DNA of 64,000 bases from Sedimentibacter sp. (GTDB lineage: Bacteria > Bacillota > Clostridia > Tissierellales > Sedimentibacteraceae): the NCBI GenBank assembly GCA_018436705.1, contig JAHDLA010000016.1, forward strand, positions 124,001-188,000, written 5' to 3'. A model generated the notes under the pieces. The model saw nothing but the letters and a program-made list of their open reading frames with translations, made no database searches and had not been told where the DNA came from. The translations under genes and the position numbers were made by a program. This document shows positions 25,243 to 34,558 of this stretch, in pieces; within the stretch, counting starts at the first letter, position 1, and each line of letters begins with the position of its first letter.

Positions 25243-26478
25243 TTAATACACCTTTCTGACAGAAAATCCTTCCTTAGCAAGACTGGAGATTATTTTTTGT
25301 ATATGATCGTTTCCAGTTGTCTCTACTGTTATTTCAAGCTGAACCTTTGTGAATCTGTCACTTGCCTTAAACTGGTTATGATCAAGCTTTATTACGTTAC
25401 CGTTTAATTCGGCAATAATCCTTGAAATTTTCATAAGCTGCCCCGGTATATCCGGTAAATCTACAGAAAAGCAAAAGATCCTTCCTCTGGATACCAATCC
25501 TTTATTAATTAATGAAGATATGGTAAGAACATCTATATTGCCTCCGCTAAGCACACTTACAACATTTTTATTTTTAATGTTAAGTTTTTTTAATGCTGCA
25601 ACAGTAAGCACAGCCGAAGTTTCACATATGAGCTTATGTTTTTCAACCAGCAAGAGCAATGCCTCCGTAATATCTTCTTCCGTAACAGATATAATATCAT
25701 CTACATATTTGCTTGTTATGTCATATGTGATGTTACCAGGACGTTTAACAGCCACCCCTTCAGCATTTGTGCTGCAGGAGTCGATTTCAAAAACACTGCC
25801 TTTTTCCAATGAAAGCTTCATAGCCATAGCACCAACCGGTTCCACTCCTATCACTTTGATCTTCGGATTAATGCTCTTTGCAATAAGAGCAATTCCGCTA
25901 ATAAGACCTCCGCCTCCAACCGGAACAAGAATTGCATTTGTGTCCTTCAATTCACGAAGTATTTCAAGGCCTACTGTCCCTTGTCCGTATATAACACCAT
26001 AATCATCAAATGGATGGATAAATGTATATCCATTTTCCAAGGACATTTCAACCGCTTTTTTATAGGACTCGTCATAAACATTTCCGTGAAGAAACACTTC
26101 CGAACCATATGATCTGGTGGATGCAATCTTAATTAGAGGAGTTATCTTAGGCATTACTATTACAGAAGATATATTTAGCTTTTGAGCTGAAAAAGCCACA
26201 CCCTGAGCATGATTTCCGGCAGAAGCGGCTATTATTCCCCTCTTTTTTTCTTCTTCACTTAACCCAAATATTTTATTATACGCTCCTCTTATCTTAAATG
26301 AACCTGTAAGCTGCAAATTTTCAGGCTTAATGTAAACATTGTTTCCATACTCGCGGCTAAAAAATTCACTGTAAATAACGCCTGTCTTCTGAATAGTTCC
26401 TTTAAGATTTTCCGAAGCCCGCATTATTTCTTCGCCATGCTGACTAAGTGTGTAACTTGCTTGATTTTCTTTTTTCAT
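25243..26478 (-). CDS. ilvA: Threonine ammonia-lyase (threonine deaminase) with C-terminal ACT domain
   Basis: This 411-residue PLP enzyme converts threonine to 2-oxobutanoate and ammonia. The Schiff-base lysine is in GSFKIRGAYN (Lys62), the phosphate-binding glycine loop is PVGGGGLISG near 187, and SAGNHAQGVAF is also conserved. A single ACT domain occupies about 335-408. Length and a single ACT domain fit the short IlvA/TdcB form rather than the 500-residue E. coli IlvA. A T-box with an isoleucine specifier codon lies directly upstream, so the enzyme should serve isoleucine synthesis. Confidence 0.94.
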   Translation of the reverse strand: MKKENQASYTLSQHGEEIMRASENLKGTIQKTGVIYSEFFSREYGNNVYIKPENLQLTGSFKIRGAYNKIFGLSEEEKKRGIIAASAGNHAQGVAFSAQKLNISSVIVMPKITPLIKIASTRSYGSEVFLHGNVYDESYKKAVEMSLENGYTFIHPFDDYGVIYGQGTVGLEILRELKDTNAILVPVGGGGLISGIALIAKSINPKIKVIGVEPVGAMAMKLSLEKGSVFEIDSCSTNAEGVAVKRPGNITYDITSKYVDDIISVTEEDITEALLLLVEKHKLICETSAVLTVAALKKLNIKNKNVVSVLSGGNIDVLTISSLINKGLVSRGRIFCFSVDLPDIPGQLMKISRIIAELNGNVIKLDHNQFKASDRFTKVQLEITVETTGNDHIQKIISSLAKEGFSVRKVY

Positions 26479-26513
26479 ATCATTCTCCTCCTGCTTTTGG
26501 CAAACAAAAAGCA

Positions 26514-26750
26514 GGTTCTCTCAAAGGACGAGAAAACCCGCGGTACCACCTTAATTGTGCCAAAAGCACCTCTCTTTACATTATAATAAATGAGACCTTC
26601 TAACGGGGTCTGCCGCTTTTCCTACTTATTTTCAGAAAAGTTCTCGGGAGTGATTTATATATAATCCGCCTACTGCTTCACACCAACCAGCAGCTCTCTT
26701 CAAGCCGGTAATTACATACATATCTCCTTCATTGAAATTAATTTTAAATT
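26514..26750 (-). promoter_or_regulatory. T-box riboswitch (tRNA-Ile specifier) with terminator, leader of ilvA
   Basis: The - strand carries the 14-base T-box core AAGGTGGTACCGCG (26539-26552) and a 9-bp terminator stem with one wobble (26530-26538 with 26514-26522) followed by T-rich sequence. Stem I features are present: AGAGAG, the GGTTGGTGTGA distal loop and AATCACTCCCGAG. By alignment with the glycine T-box layout (specifier codon, then ACTCC), the specifier is ATC (26652-26654), an isoleucine codon. Uncharged tRNA-Ile would pair and allow read-through into ilvA. Confidence 0.9.
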
Positions 26751-26756
26751 ATTACA

Positions 26757-26785
26757 ATAATACAGGCCTCAAAACAGCTTGTCAA
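26757..26785 (-). promoter_or_regulatory. Promoter of the ilvA T-box transcript
   Basis: On the - strand, TTGACA (26780-26785) and TATTAT (26757-26762) are 17 bases apart, placing the start near 26750, just before the T-box. Confidence 0.65.
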
Positions 26786-26885
26786 GCATTTTTTTATTAA
26801 ATATTACTAAAATTTAAATTATTTTACTATATCTTTGTCCAAAATATGTTATAATTGCTTTATCAGCCGCAGGAGAGGATAATCT

Positions 26886-27446
26886 ATGTTTTGCTTATTA
26901 GCAGTATCTGATACGGAAGAATCCGATGTAGAAACGACTAATTATGAATATGCAGTGTATTTATATAAAAAGTACAACAGAACCCTTTGGAAATATGCAT
27001 TTGCCCTATCTAAAAGTCCTGACATCTCAAATGACCTAGTGTCTACAACGTTTCTCAAGGTCATTGAACGTATAGAAATGATACAAAAAATTCATGTATA
27101 CAAAATAAAATCATATTTAATGAGTATGGTAAAGAATAACTATATCAATTATGTCAAAAAAGAAAAATTAAATGTCGATCTTAGCTACATACCAGAATAT
27201 GCGTACCACAGCAGTGATAGTGACATTATCGAAAAAATCTACGGCTCGGAAATTGAAGAAGCACTTGAACATATGCCTGAGCCGTATAAATCAATTCTGC
27301 AGTACCGCTATGGATATGATGAACTTTCATACGAAGAAATAGCAATTGCCTTGGATATAAACGTAAAAAGCATTAGGGTATACAAACAAAGGGCTGTAAA
27401 TATGCTGAAGCAAAGATTGAAAGGCGGTGAACAGTGCAATGAATAA
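26886..27446 (+). CDS. ECF-type sigma-70 family RNA polymerase sigma factor
   Basis: This 186-residue protein has the two-domain ECF layout. Region 2 (YLYKKYNRTLWKYAFALSKS ... DISNDLVSTTFLKVIE) is followed by region 4 (LEHMPEPYKSILQYRYGYDELSYEEIAIALDIN, then VKSIRVYKQRAVNMLKQRL), a typical helix-turn-helix for the -35 box. The ATG follows AGGAGAGG, and an extended -10 box (TGTTATAAT, 26850-26855) lies upstream. It overlaps the next gene, which looks like its anti-sigma factor. The controlled genes are unknown; the secreted protein at 28267 is a candidate. Confidence 0.9.
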   Translation: MFCLLAVSDTEESDVETTNYEYAVYLYKKYNRTLWKYAFALSKSPDISNDLVSTTFLKVIERIEMIQKIHVYKIKSYLMSMVKNNYINYVKKEKLNVDLSYIPEYAYHSSDSDIIEKIYGSEIEEALEHMPEPYKSILQYRYGYDELSYEEIAIALDINVKSIRVYKQRAVNMLKQRLKGGEQCNE

Positions 27447-28146
27447 AAGCAATTATAATAATTATGATTTGGATTTTCTTATAAAAAAAGCTGCCATATC
27501 GCTGGCTGAAAAAGACAGCGCTCTATATGACATGCTGGAAAAAGACGAGTCCATTATTAACCCCAATCAGGATGAGCTGGATGAAAAAATATATGCAATG
27601 ATTAATAATCATTTAGGCAAGGACAGCGCCAGAATAGCAAGTAAGAAGAGATTTAAAAGCATAATGTTCAAAGCTGCTGCATTTGTTTTAATATTGTTGT
27701 CCGGTTTTATAATACCTTTTGTCACTGTTGATGCTTTCAGAGAAAGAGTTTTAAATTTTTATATAGAAAATTTCGACACACATGCTACATTTACGCCTGA
27801 GGAAGAAATTGAACAGCTTGAGGAGATTACAATAGGGTATATTTCTGAAGGGTATATTGAAAGCGATAAATATAAATCTGGTAGTTTTTATACATTAACC
27901 TATTATAATTACGATAATAATTATATCTATATTTCTCATTACGATAATGCATTTTCATTTAATATAGATACCGAAAACTGCAAAAAATACAATGTAAATA
28001 TTAAAAATAAAAACAGCTATATTTACAGAAAGTCTGGTTTTATTACATTAATTTTTAAATTTCATGAAAACTTAGTTGTAATTAATAGCAATGATGACAA
28101 CCTAACTAACGAAGAATTAATAAAAATAGCTGAATCTATAAGATAA
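27439..28146 (+). CDS. Putative anti-sigma factor, single-pass membrane protein with DUF4367-like extracellular domain
   Basis: This protein of about 235 residues has a cytoplasmic N-terminal part of about 75 residues, one membrane helix (KAAAFVLILLSGFIIPFV) and an outer domain rich in Tyr and Asn. The ending NLTNEELIKIAESI matches the end of DUF4367 domains, which sit on clostridial anti-sigma-like proteins. It overlaps the sigma gene by 8 bases (ATG at 27439; a GTG at 27427 is an alternative start). I infer that it holds the sigma factor at the membrane until an outside signal is sensed. Confidence 0.75.
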   Translation: MNKSNYNNYDLDFLIKKAAISLAEKDSALYDMLEKDESIINPNQDELDEKIYAMINNHLGKDSARIASKKRFKSIMFKAAAFVLILLSGFIIPFVTVDAFRERVLNFYIENFDTHATFTPEEEIEQLEEITIGYISEGYIESDKYKSGSFYTLTYYNYDNNYIYISHYDNAFSFNIDTENCKKYNVNIKNKNSYIYRKSGFITLIFKFHENLVVINSNDDNLTNEELIKIAESIR

Positions 28147-28266
28147 TTGGTTTCCTTTTAAATGATTGTATAAGTAAAAAAATTGTAGGAAAATTAAAAA
28201 TAATGTTACATTTTATCATTTTATATTGTCTTATATATAAAATATTATAAAACAAAGGAGAATGAA

Positions 28267-28686
28267 ATGAAAAAAATACTAAGCTTAATTATCGTAATGT
28301 CTATTTTATTATCGATGGGAGTGCAGTCATTTGCTGCAGTTAATGAAATCCATTCAGGAGAAATTTCTCCAAGGTACATTAGCTTAATGAGCATAGCCTC
28401 AGGGCTTGATATTGACAGCCTAGGTATAGCTGAATGCAAAGCTAATATGTCACATAGATCGAGTGACGGTTCATGCAAATTAACTATGAAACTTCAAAAA
28501 TCAAATTCTAGCAGTTGGAGCACCATAGCAACTTGGTCAAAAGAAGGCACCTACACTTGTGAAAATTCAAAGCTTAGAGCTGTCTCGAGTGGAACATACA
28601 GACTTTGCGTAATAGGTAAAGTTTATGATTCATCAGGGAATTTCGTAGAATCAGAAACTATATATTCTCCAACAAAAACATACTAA
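28267..28686 (+). CDS. Small secreted protein, DUF6147-like
   Basis: This 139-residue protein starts with a signal peptide (MKKILSLIIVMSILLSMG, cut after SFA). The mature part has EISPRYISLMSIASGLDI, four cysteines and a strand-rich body (KLTMKLQKSNSSSWSTIATW; GTYRLCVIGKVYD). The arrangement reminds me of DUF6147 secreted proteins of Clostridia, whose role is unknown. A strong ribosome site (AAAGGAG) precedes the ATG. It follows the sigma/anti-sigma pair by 120 bases and ends at its own terminator, so it may be under that sigma factor. Confidence 0.75.
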   Translation: MKKILSLIIVMSILLSMGVQSFAAVNEIHSGEISPRYISLMSIASGLDIDSLGIAECKANMSHRSSDGSCKLTMKLQKSNSSSWSTIATWSKEGTYTCENSKLRAVSSGTYRLCVIGKVYDSSGNFVESETIYSPTKTY

Positions 28687-28699
28687 ACTCAAAAACCAA

Positions 28700-28727
28700 G
28701 GACGATCCCTCGATCGTCCCGTTTTTT
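28700..28727 (+). terminator. Terminator after the small secreted protein
   Basis: A perfect 8-bp stem GGACGATC/GATCGTCC (28700-28707 with 28712-28719) with a 4-base loop is followed by CG and six T. Confidence 0.9.
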
Positions 28728-30480
28728 ATTTTATATCCAAGTATTCTTTTGTATTTTCAAAATCATCACTTAGTTCAATGTTATAGACATCTGGTTTCAA
28801 ATTTTCATCATTATTGTTATTGTCTTCTACGGTTATTTCCAAATAGTATTCTCTTTCTATGCTGGATGTAGTTTTATCATAATTGTAATTGGTCATTGCG
28901 GTAAATGAATCTTTCACATCCATGGATTGCCCGTCAATATCCTTAATCAAGTACGGGCGTATATCTTTTATGCTGATATCTTCAAAGAAATCTTCTGCAT
29001 CCCTTCCATAGCTACTTATTTCAACATCTACATCATATTCATTTCCCGAGTAATATTTTTCGTCATACAAGTAGAAATATTTTTTAGCTTTTAATTCCTG
29101 CGAATTTAACAACCTATACGCAATTTCATCTTTTGCTTTATTGTCCTCATCTGCACCATCTTGAATCTTGTAATCTCTGACAAGATATTTGCCGTCATTC
29201 ATATAATATGATATTACTATATTGCTCATGTAGGAATTATCCTTATTATAATTCTGATTTGCAAGAATTTCCTTATGAAGATCAATTGCAGCCTGAATAT
29301 TCTCCTTGTCTGAAAACAATATTATATTTTGTTTTTTTCCTATTTCAGAAATATCACTGTCGCTTAACTCGCCATCAGTCTCCATGTATTTTTCTATCTC
29401 TCTGTGAACCCATGTAGAATTCCCTATATAAACAGCTCGCACGTCCTCTGCAGCTGGTACGGCTTCTTTATATTGATTAGCAAATAAGACCGTTCCTCCG
29501 GTCAAGGCAATAAATACAATCATGCTTGCTGCAAATACTTTTAAAGAAAGCTTAGATATTCTAAAAGATTTTTCTATGACAGCAATTATAAGATAATAAG
29601 TCAGAGCTGCCATGAGCAATGAAACTATAATTGAATTCACTATATTTTCGCTTAATGATGTAAATGAGAAAAATGCCGGAACTATCAAACACGCAAGCAC
29701 TGATACAAAATACTTATAGCCGTCAAATACTATAAAGTTACCGGTGTTTTCGTTTTTTCTTCTACTTAACATCTTAAATATTAAAAGTGTTATGCCCACA
29801 AGTATAATTCCAAGCAACAGAAAATATATATAATCTACCGGTTTGTCAGCATATTCTGCAAAATATATGTATTCCAGCTTGTAAAAGGAGTCTACGAAGT
29901 AATTCATAAGAACTCTTGCGCTGAACCCGGCAACTATATTTTCCAATATAGAAAACATAAACTGAATTATGAGATAAATTATACCCGGCAAAGCAAAGTT
30001 AAATATTGTCATTGCCCCTGCGACCAAAGTATTTCCTGCCAGTATTGAGGATAAGGAAACAAGGAATATTCCAGCAGAAAGCCATGGAATTATAAGTTTA
30101 AATGATTCTAATATATCGTAATCCAGTCCTTGGAAGACTACTGACAAAACAATCAAAAGGAGCATGTATGCAGCAAAAATCAAATTTATTGCTACGTTTA
30201 CAAAAATCTGCTCTCTAAATGAAGCAGGCTTTGATTTGTAATATGCCAGCTTAGAATCATTGTGCAAAAAACTGTTATCTACCAGACAATTAACAAACAG
30301 CAATACAAAAATCTCAAATATACCGAAAAATATAAAAAACTCTTTCTCCGATCCCAATATAAATGGAATCAGCATTGTTGTAACAAAAATTATTACCGTT
30401 GACAGAAAGAACCAATTTTTCTTGTTGCTTAGTGCGTTCAAAAACAGTTTGCTGAACAAATTATTTTTTTTCTGTTCCAT
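28726..30480 (-). CDS. ABC transporter permease, large two-domain form (GntR operon)
   Basis: This protein of about 584 residues has around eight or more membrane helices in the first 350 residues, arranged in an ABC-2-like way, and a soluble C-terminal domain of about 230 residues outside the membrane (recalling DUF6449). The start is the ATG at 30480, after GGGAGGTG; it overlaps the ATPase gene end by 20 bases. With the ATPase it forms an exporter of unknown substrate. Related YtrA-linked systems respond to wall-active peptides or acetoin, but the substrate here cannot be read from sequence. Confidence 0.8.
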   Translation of the reverse strand: MEQKKNNLFSKLFLNALSNKKNWFFLSTVIIFVTTMLIPFILGSEKEFFIFFGIFEIFVLLFVNCLVDNSFLHNDSKLAYYKSKPASFREQIFVNVAINLIFAAYMLLLIVLSVVFQGLDYDILESFKLIIPWLSAGIFLVSLSSILAGNTLVAGAMTIFNFALPGIIYLIIQFMFSILENIVAGFSARVLMNYFVDSFYKLEYIYFAEYADKPVDYIYFLLLGIILVGITLLIFKMLSRRKNENTGNFIVFDGYKYFVSVLACLIVPAFFSFTSLSENIVNSIIVSLLMAALTYYLIIAVIEKSFRISKLSLKVFAASMIVFIALTGGTVLFANQYKEAVPAAEDVRAVYIGNSTWVHREIEKYMETDGELSDSDISEIGKKQNIILFSDKENIQAAIDLHKEILANQNYNKDNSYMSNIVISYYMNDGKYLVRDYKIQDGADEDNKAKDEIAYRLLNSQELKAKKYFYLYDEKYYSGNEYDVDVEISSYGRDAEDFFEDISIKDIRPYLIKDIDGQSMDVKDSFTAMTNYNYDKTTSSIEREYYLEITVEDNNNNDENLKPDVYNIELSDDFENTKEYLDIK

Positions 30481-31357
30481 AACCTGCACCTCCCAGCTCT
30501 GTAATAAATATCTCCTCAAGGCTCATTGAAAGTTTATCAAATAAAAGAACTTTAAATTTACTTTCCAGTTTCTTTTTAAATTCGTCCACATCTCCGGTCA
30601 GTGTACAAATATTAATACTGCCTATTTTAACAGATCTGATTATATTATATTCCGCAAATTCTGCCGCATCAAATCCGCCCTCCACTGCAAACTGGACTCT
30701 TTTTATTTCATCTTTCATTTTTTCAAGGTTTTCTTCCCTTAAAATTTTCCCTTCATGCATTATGCCTACTTTATCGCATATATTATCCAATTCTTTTAAA
30801 TCATGCGACGAAATTACAACAGTCATTTCATTGTCTATTACTTCCCTAATCAAAATATCCCAGAACTTTCTCTTAATTACTGCATCCAACCCGTCAACTA
30901 TTTCGTCCAGAAGCAAAAGTCTCGGTTTCGATGAAATGGCCAAAACAAAAGCAGCCTGCTTTTTCTGACCCTTGGACATTTTATTCAGACTTTTATTCTT
31001 ATCAATATTAAAATAACTCACAAGCTCATTGAATTTTTCTTCTGACATTCTATCATACATAAGTTTTTCATATTCAAACAGCTTGCCAAGTGTGCTTTGA
31101 TACGGAAAAAACAGACTGTCCTGCACATAATAAAAATCCTTTAAAATCTCTGAATCCTCTTTCACCTGTGCATCATCATAAAAAATTTTCCCGTTATCCT
31201 GCCTGTAAATCATCATTATATGTTTTAGTAAAGTTGTTTTACCGCACCCATTTGAACCAACCAGCCCGTATATCTGACTTTTTTCAGCATTTATGCTTAC
31301 ATTGCTTAAAACTTGAAAATCTCCAAATTTCTTGCTTAGATTATCTATTCTTAACAT
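30461..31357 (-). CDS. ABC transporter ATP-binding protein (GntR operon)
   Basis: This 298-residue ATPase has Walker A GSNGCGKTTLLKH near residue 35, a shortened signature MSKGQKKQAAFVLAIS, Walker B LLLLDEIVDGLD (Ile in place of the usual Pro after Glu) and an H-loop ISSHDLKELD. The signature Lys in place of the first Gly, with LNKMSKGQKK, is the form seen in bacitracin/lantibiotic-type exporters. It lies 8 bases after the GntR regulator gene and overlaps the permease. Confidence 0.9.
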   Translation of the reverse strand: MLRIDNLSKKFGDFQVLSNVSINAEKSQIYGLVGSNGCGKTTLLKHIMMIYRQDNGKIFYDDAQVKEDSEILKDFYYVQDSLFFPYQSTLGKLFEYEKLMYDRMSEEKFNELVSYFNIDKNKSLNKMSKGQKKQAAFVLAISSKPRLLLLDEIVDGLDAVIKRKFWDILIREVIDNEMTVVISSHDLKELDNICDKVGIMHEGKILREENLEKMKDEIKRVQFAVEGGFDAAEFAEYNIIRSVKIGSINICTLTGDVDEFKKKLESKFKVLLFDKLSMSLEEIFITELGGAGYGTEKK

Positions 31358-31365
31358 ACTACCTC

Positions 31366-31737
31366 CTATTTCGTTTCCGGATTCAGCATTTTTTTTACCA
31401 TTTCAATTATATACTCATCGCTCATGCCAATATTTTTTAAGGTTTTAAGTGCTTCACTCAATTTTTCTTCCATAATTTTTATATGTATACTCCTTAACTC
31501 TTCCGAATTTTTTACAAAGTTTCCCCTTCCTTTGACAGTATAGATATAATTGTCTTCTTCTAAACCCTTATATGCTTTTTGTATAGTGTTAGGATTGATT
31601 TTTACCATAGAAGCCAACTCCCTCACTGAAGGCAGCTTTTCGTCAGATTTCAGTGCTTTTGATAATATGAGCCTTTTTATTTCCTCATATACTTGCTCAT
31701 ACAAAGCTTTCGAGCTGTTGTTATCTATTTGTATCAT
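31366..31737 (-). CDS. GntR family transcriptional regulator, YtrA type
   Basis: This 123-residue protein has the GntR winged helix (ALYEQVYEEIKRLILSKAL ... KLPSVRELASMVKINPNTIQKAYKGLEEDNYIYTVKGRGNFV in two stretches) and only a short C-terminal helix for dimers, which marks the YtrA subfamily. Such proteins repress ABC exporter operons that contain them. It is the second gene of a four-gene operon whose promoter carries two palindromes, likely its own operators. Confidence 0.93.
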   Translation of the reverse strand: MIQIDNNSSKALYEQVYEEIKRLILSKALKSDEKLPSVRELASMVKINPNTIQKAYKGLEEDNYIYTVKGRGNFVKNSEELRSIHIKIMEEKLSEALKTLKNIGMSDEYIIEMVKKMLNPETK

Positions 31738-31748
31738 CTCACACCTCC

Positions 31749-32291
31749 TTAAATATTATTGCATGCCAGTTTACCATTAACATATTCCACAAGCTTTCCT
31801 TCATATATTTCATTAAGCTCCAAATTATTGTAGTCGTCAGGTATCACAAGAGAAATTTCCTTATTAAATGGTACAATCCCCCAAAGCAAGTACGTAACAA
31901 AACTTGAACAAACATAGTAGTAGTGCCTTTGCAGCGGTATATTCATATAAATTAAAAATAAGTTCAAAAAACTGTATCTAAAGCTGTCCGGTTCAGATAA
32001 AAATTTCTCCAGTCTCCTAAGAATTATATTATAGTCGGCATCTGTAACATCAAGCTTGTATATTTTACATTTTGTATCAGGATGCATTTTAAATACTCCG
32101 CTATCCGGATTCTCCTTTACAAATCCTCCAATCAGGGGAAACCATGTTATCTTTCTCCCAAAGCTGAACATTGTTTTGCAGTCATCATCAAAGGATATAG
32201 AAATATGATTGTAAGGCTTTTTTGATACTGCCTTTAACGTCTTTGAAATAACTGTATTAGTTTGTGTAAGTACTATATTGATCTGTTTCAT
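31749..32291 (-). CDS. Permuted papain-like (YiiX/NlpC-P60 type) protein, putative
   Basis: This protein of about 180 residues has a pattern like permuted NlpC/P60 enzymes: an early histidine in KPYNHISISFD and a late cysteine in YYVCSSFVTYLLWGIV, which would form the Cys-His pair. No signal peptide is visible. Family members cleave amide or thioester bonds in peptides or lipids. The start is the ATG at 32291 after GGAG. It is the first gene of the GntR-ABC operon, 11 bases before the regulator, suggesting a job in the same envelope stress or export process. Function is inferred only from these motifs. Confidence 0.6.
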   Translation of the reverse strand: MKQINIVLTQTNTVISKTLKAVSKKPYNHISISFDDDCKTMFSFGRKITWFPLIGGFVKENPDSGVFKMHPDTKCKIYKLDVTDADYNIILRRLEKFLSEPDSFRYSFLNLFLIYMNIPLQRHYYYVCSSFVTYLLWGIVPFNKEISLVIPDDYNNLELNEIYEGKLVEYVNGKLACNNI

Positions 32292-32322
32292 TTTAGTCTC
32301 CAATTACATAAATAATACTATA

Positions 32323-32380
32323 TGTATTAATACACTTAGTACAGTAGCTGTATTATACATAATAATACACCATCTGTCAA
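32323..32380 (-). promoter_or_regulatory. Consensus promoter with two palindromic operators for the GntR-ABC operon
   Basis: On the - strand, TTGACA (32375-32380) and TATAAT (32352-32357) are 17 bases apart. One palindrome, GTATTAT-N4/5-ATAATAC (about 32350-32368), covers the -10 box, and a second, TGTATTAATACA (32323-32334), lies about 15-25 bases after the start. The shared TGTATTA/TAATACA core suggests two sites for the encoded GntR protein. Confidence 0.7.
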
Positions 32381-32409
32381 CATATTTTTTTAATACCATT
32401 CACAAAAAA

Positions 32410-32457
32410 ATCATCCTCAGCTAAAGCCTTTATAATCTAAGACTTTGCTGGGATGAT
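32410..32457 (-). terminator. Terminator of the opp operon
   Basis: On the - strand, 7-bp arms ATCATCC/GGATGAT (32451-32457 with 32410-32416) with inner pairings AGC/GCT and AAAG/CTTT are followed by seven T. It lies 70 bases after the oppF stop. Confidence 0.8.
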
Positions 32458-32529
32458 ATCATAATTGCAGCCATGTAATCAGCTTATTTCTTTCTCAATA
32501 TACAATAAATATATTAAATTTATATTGAA

Positions 32530-33486
32530 CTATCTAGATGGTAGAATTAATTTTTTGTAATCTTCCAACTCCCTTTCGTTTGCCAGTACAAAATGCTCGG
32601 ATTCTATTTCAGTCCAACTGGGTGGATTTTTGTCATAATCATAATGACTTTTGTCGGTATCATATACTTCAGGTTTTTTATTTTTTTCAACCCTTGGATT
32701 AGGAGTCGGTATTGCTAACAGAAGAGATCTTGTATATGGGTGAAGCGGATTTGCAAACAACTTCTCCGTTTCAGCCAATTCTACTATTTTTCCTTTATGA
32801 ATTACTGCTATTCTGTCAGAAATAAATCTGACAACAGATAAATCGTGTGCAATAAACAAGTATGTCAACCCTTTTTGTTTTTGAAGCTTAGAAAGAAGGT
32901 TTATCACCTGTGCACGAATTGAAACATCCAGTGCAGATATAGGTTCATCGGCTATTACAAGCTCAGGTTCCATAACGAGTACCCTTGCTATTCCTATACG
33001 CTGTCTTTGACCCCCGGAAAATTCGTGAGGAAATCGACTGGCAAATTCCGGCAGCAATCCCACATCCAGCAGCGCCTGCTCAACCTTATTCTTTCTTTCT
33101 TTTTCTGTTCCATAGTTATTTAAATTATATAGGCCCTCTGAAACTATATAGTCAACCTTTGCCCTCTCGTTAAGAGAAGCCATAGGATCTTGAAATATCA
33201 TCTGAATTTTTCTTGTAAGCTCTTTATCCAGTTCTTTATCAATTTGTCCGCTTATTTTCTTTCCATTGTAAATTATTTCTCCTGCTGCGGCAGAGTTTAT
33301 TCTGATAACAGCTCTTCCTATGGTAGTCTTTCCCGACCCTGATTCGCCTACAAGCCCGAAAGTTTCTCCCTTGTAAATATTAAAGCTGACATTATTAACA
33401 GCAACAAACTTCTTATTTCCCTTACCAAACTCTACTTTTAAATTCTTAACCTCTAAAAGATTTACCTTACTATTCAACCCCGTCAC
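32530..33486 (-). CDS. oppF: Oligopeptide ABC transporter ATP-binding protein OppF
   Basis: This 318-residue ATPase has Walker [13 protein letters not shown], signature [16 protein letters not shown], Walker [13 protein letters not shown], and the peptide-transporter C-terminal stretch [18 protein letters not shown]. With OppD it drives peptide import. The start is uncertain: GTG at 33486, or TTG at 33477, which has AGAGGTGA at better distance. It overlaps oppD in either case. Last gene of the operon. Confidence 0.93.
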   Translation of the reverse strand: MTGLNSKVNLLEVKNLKVEFGKGNKKFVAVNNVSFNIYKGETFGLVGESGSGKTTIGRAVIRINSAAAGEIIYNGKKISGQIDKELDKELTRKIQMIFQDPMASLNERAKVDYIVSEGLYNLNNYGTEKERKNKVEQALLDVGLLPEFASRFPHEFSGGQRQRIGIARVLVMEPELVIADEPISALDVSIRAQVINLLSKLQKQKGLTYLFIAHDLSVVRFISDRIAVIHKGKIVELAETEKLFANPLHPYTRSLLLAIPTPNPRVEKNKKPEVYDTDKSHYDYDKNPPSWTEIESEHFVLANERELEDYKKLILPSR

Positions 33487-34549
33487 CTCTTTTCACATAC
33501 ATTTCCCGCATCTTCTTTATCAGAGGAGGAGGTTCAACCTTGGGCGCTCTCGGATCCAGAAGCCATGTACGCGCTTTATGAGTAGACGTTACTTCAAAAT
33601 AAGGAGGTCTTTTTTCAAAATCTATTTTTAATGCATGTGGATTTCTCGGAGCAAATGCATCTCCTTTTATCTCCTTGAATAAATTAGGAGGTGTCCCTTT
33701 TATTGAATATAATTCTTCTCCTTTAACTCCCAGCTGCGGAAGCGATGACAAAAGTGCCCATGTATATGGATGCTTCGGGTCAAAAAATACTTCTTCAGAT
33801 GAGCCAAGCTCAATTATATCTCCTGCATACATAACAGCTATCCTGTCGGCAACATTAGCAACAACCCCAAGATCATGAGTTATATAAATAATTGTAAGGT
33901 CATATTTGTCCTGCAAATTTTTAAGCAATTGAAGTATCTGGGCCTGAATAGTTACATCAAGAGCTGTTGTGGGTTCATCGCATATTAATATATTAGGATT
34001 ACAAGCAACTGCTGTGGCTATAACAACTCTCTGCCTCATTCCTCCTGAAAATTCATGGGGATACTGCTTATATCTTCTTTCAGAATCCGATATTCCTACG
34101 TCTTTTAAAATTTCAATAGCAATCCTTCTAGCTTCTTCTCCCTTAAGGTTTTGATGAAGCTCAATTGATTCCTGAACCTGCTTACCAACAGTCTTCAAAG
34201 GATTCAACGATGTCATGGGATCCTGAAATACCATTGCTATTTCTTTTCCCCTTATTTTTATCCATTGGTCCTCTGTTTTATATTCAGCAAGATTTTTACC
34301 TTTGTATACTATGGAACCCGATTCAATTCTGCCGTTAGAATCCAGTAATCCCATAAAAGATTTTGTAAAAACTGACTTCCCTGACCCTGACTCACCTACA
34401 ATTGCCAGGCTTTCACCCTTGTGGAGCTCGAGAGAAGCTCCTCTTATTGCCGTAAGTTCTTGTCCCCGAAGGTTAAATTTTATAACTAAATTTTCAACAG
34501 ATAAAATGATTTCGCTGTTTATTATCTCTGTAATAGATTTTCGCACCAT
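33470..34549 (-). CDS. oppD: Oligopeptide ABC transporter ATP-binding protein OppD
   Basis: This 359-residue ATPase has Walker [14 protein letters not shown], signature [15 protein letters not shown], Walker [15 protein letters not shown] and the peptide-type C-terminal region [15 protein letters not shown]. The last part contains cysteine-poor sequence, so no iron-sulfur cluster of the kind seen in some OppD C-termini is likely. It lies 9 bases after oppC and overlaps oppF by 8-17 bases. Confidence 0.94.
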   Translation of the reverse strand: MVRKSITEIINSEIILSVENLVIKFNLRGQELTAIRGASLELHKGESLAIVGESGSGKSVFTKSFMGLLDSNGRIESGSIVYKGKNLAEYKTEDQWIKIRGKEIAMVFQDPMTSLNPLKTVGKQVQESIELHQNLKGEEARRIAIEILKDVGISDSERRYKQYPHEFSGGMRQRVVIATAVACNPNILICDEPTTALDVTIQAQILQLLKNLQDKYDLTIIYITHDLGVVANVADRIAVMYAGDIIELGSSEEVFFDPKHPYTWALLSSLPQLGVKGEELYSIKGTPPNLFKEIKGDAFAPRNPHALKIDFEKRPPYFEVTSTHKARTWLLDPRAPKVEPPPLIKKMREMYVKRGDGVE

Positions 34550-34558
34550 AACTGCCTC

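Noticed and set aside
25520..26002. 160-codon frame antisense to ilvA
   Set aside because: Composition is a low-complexity Ser/Thr/Ile mirror of the real gene.
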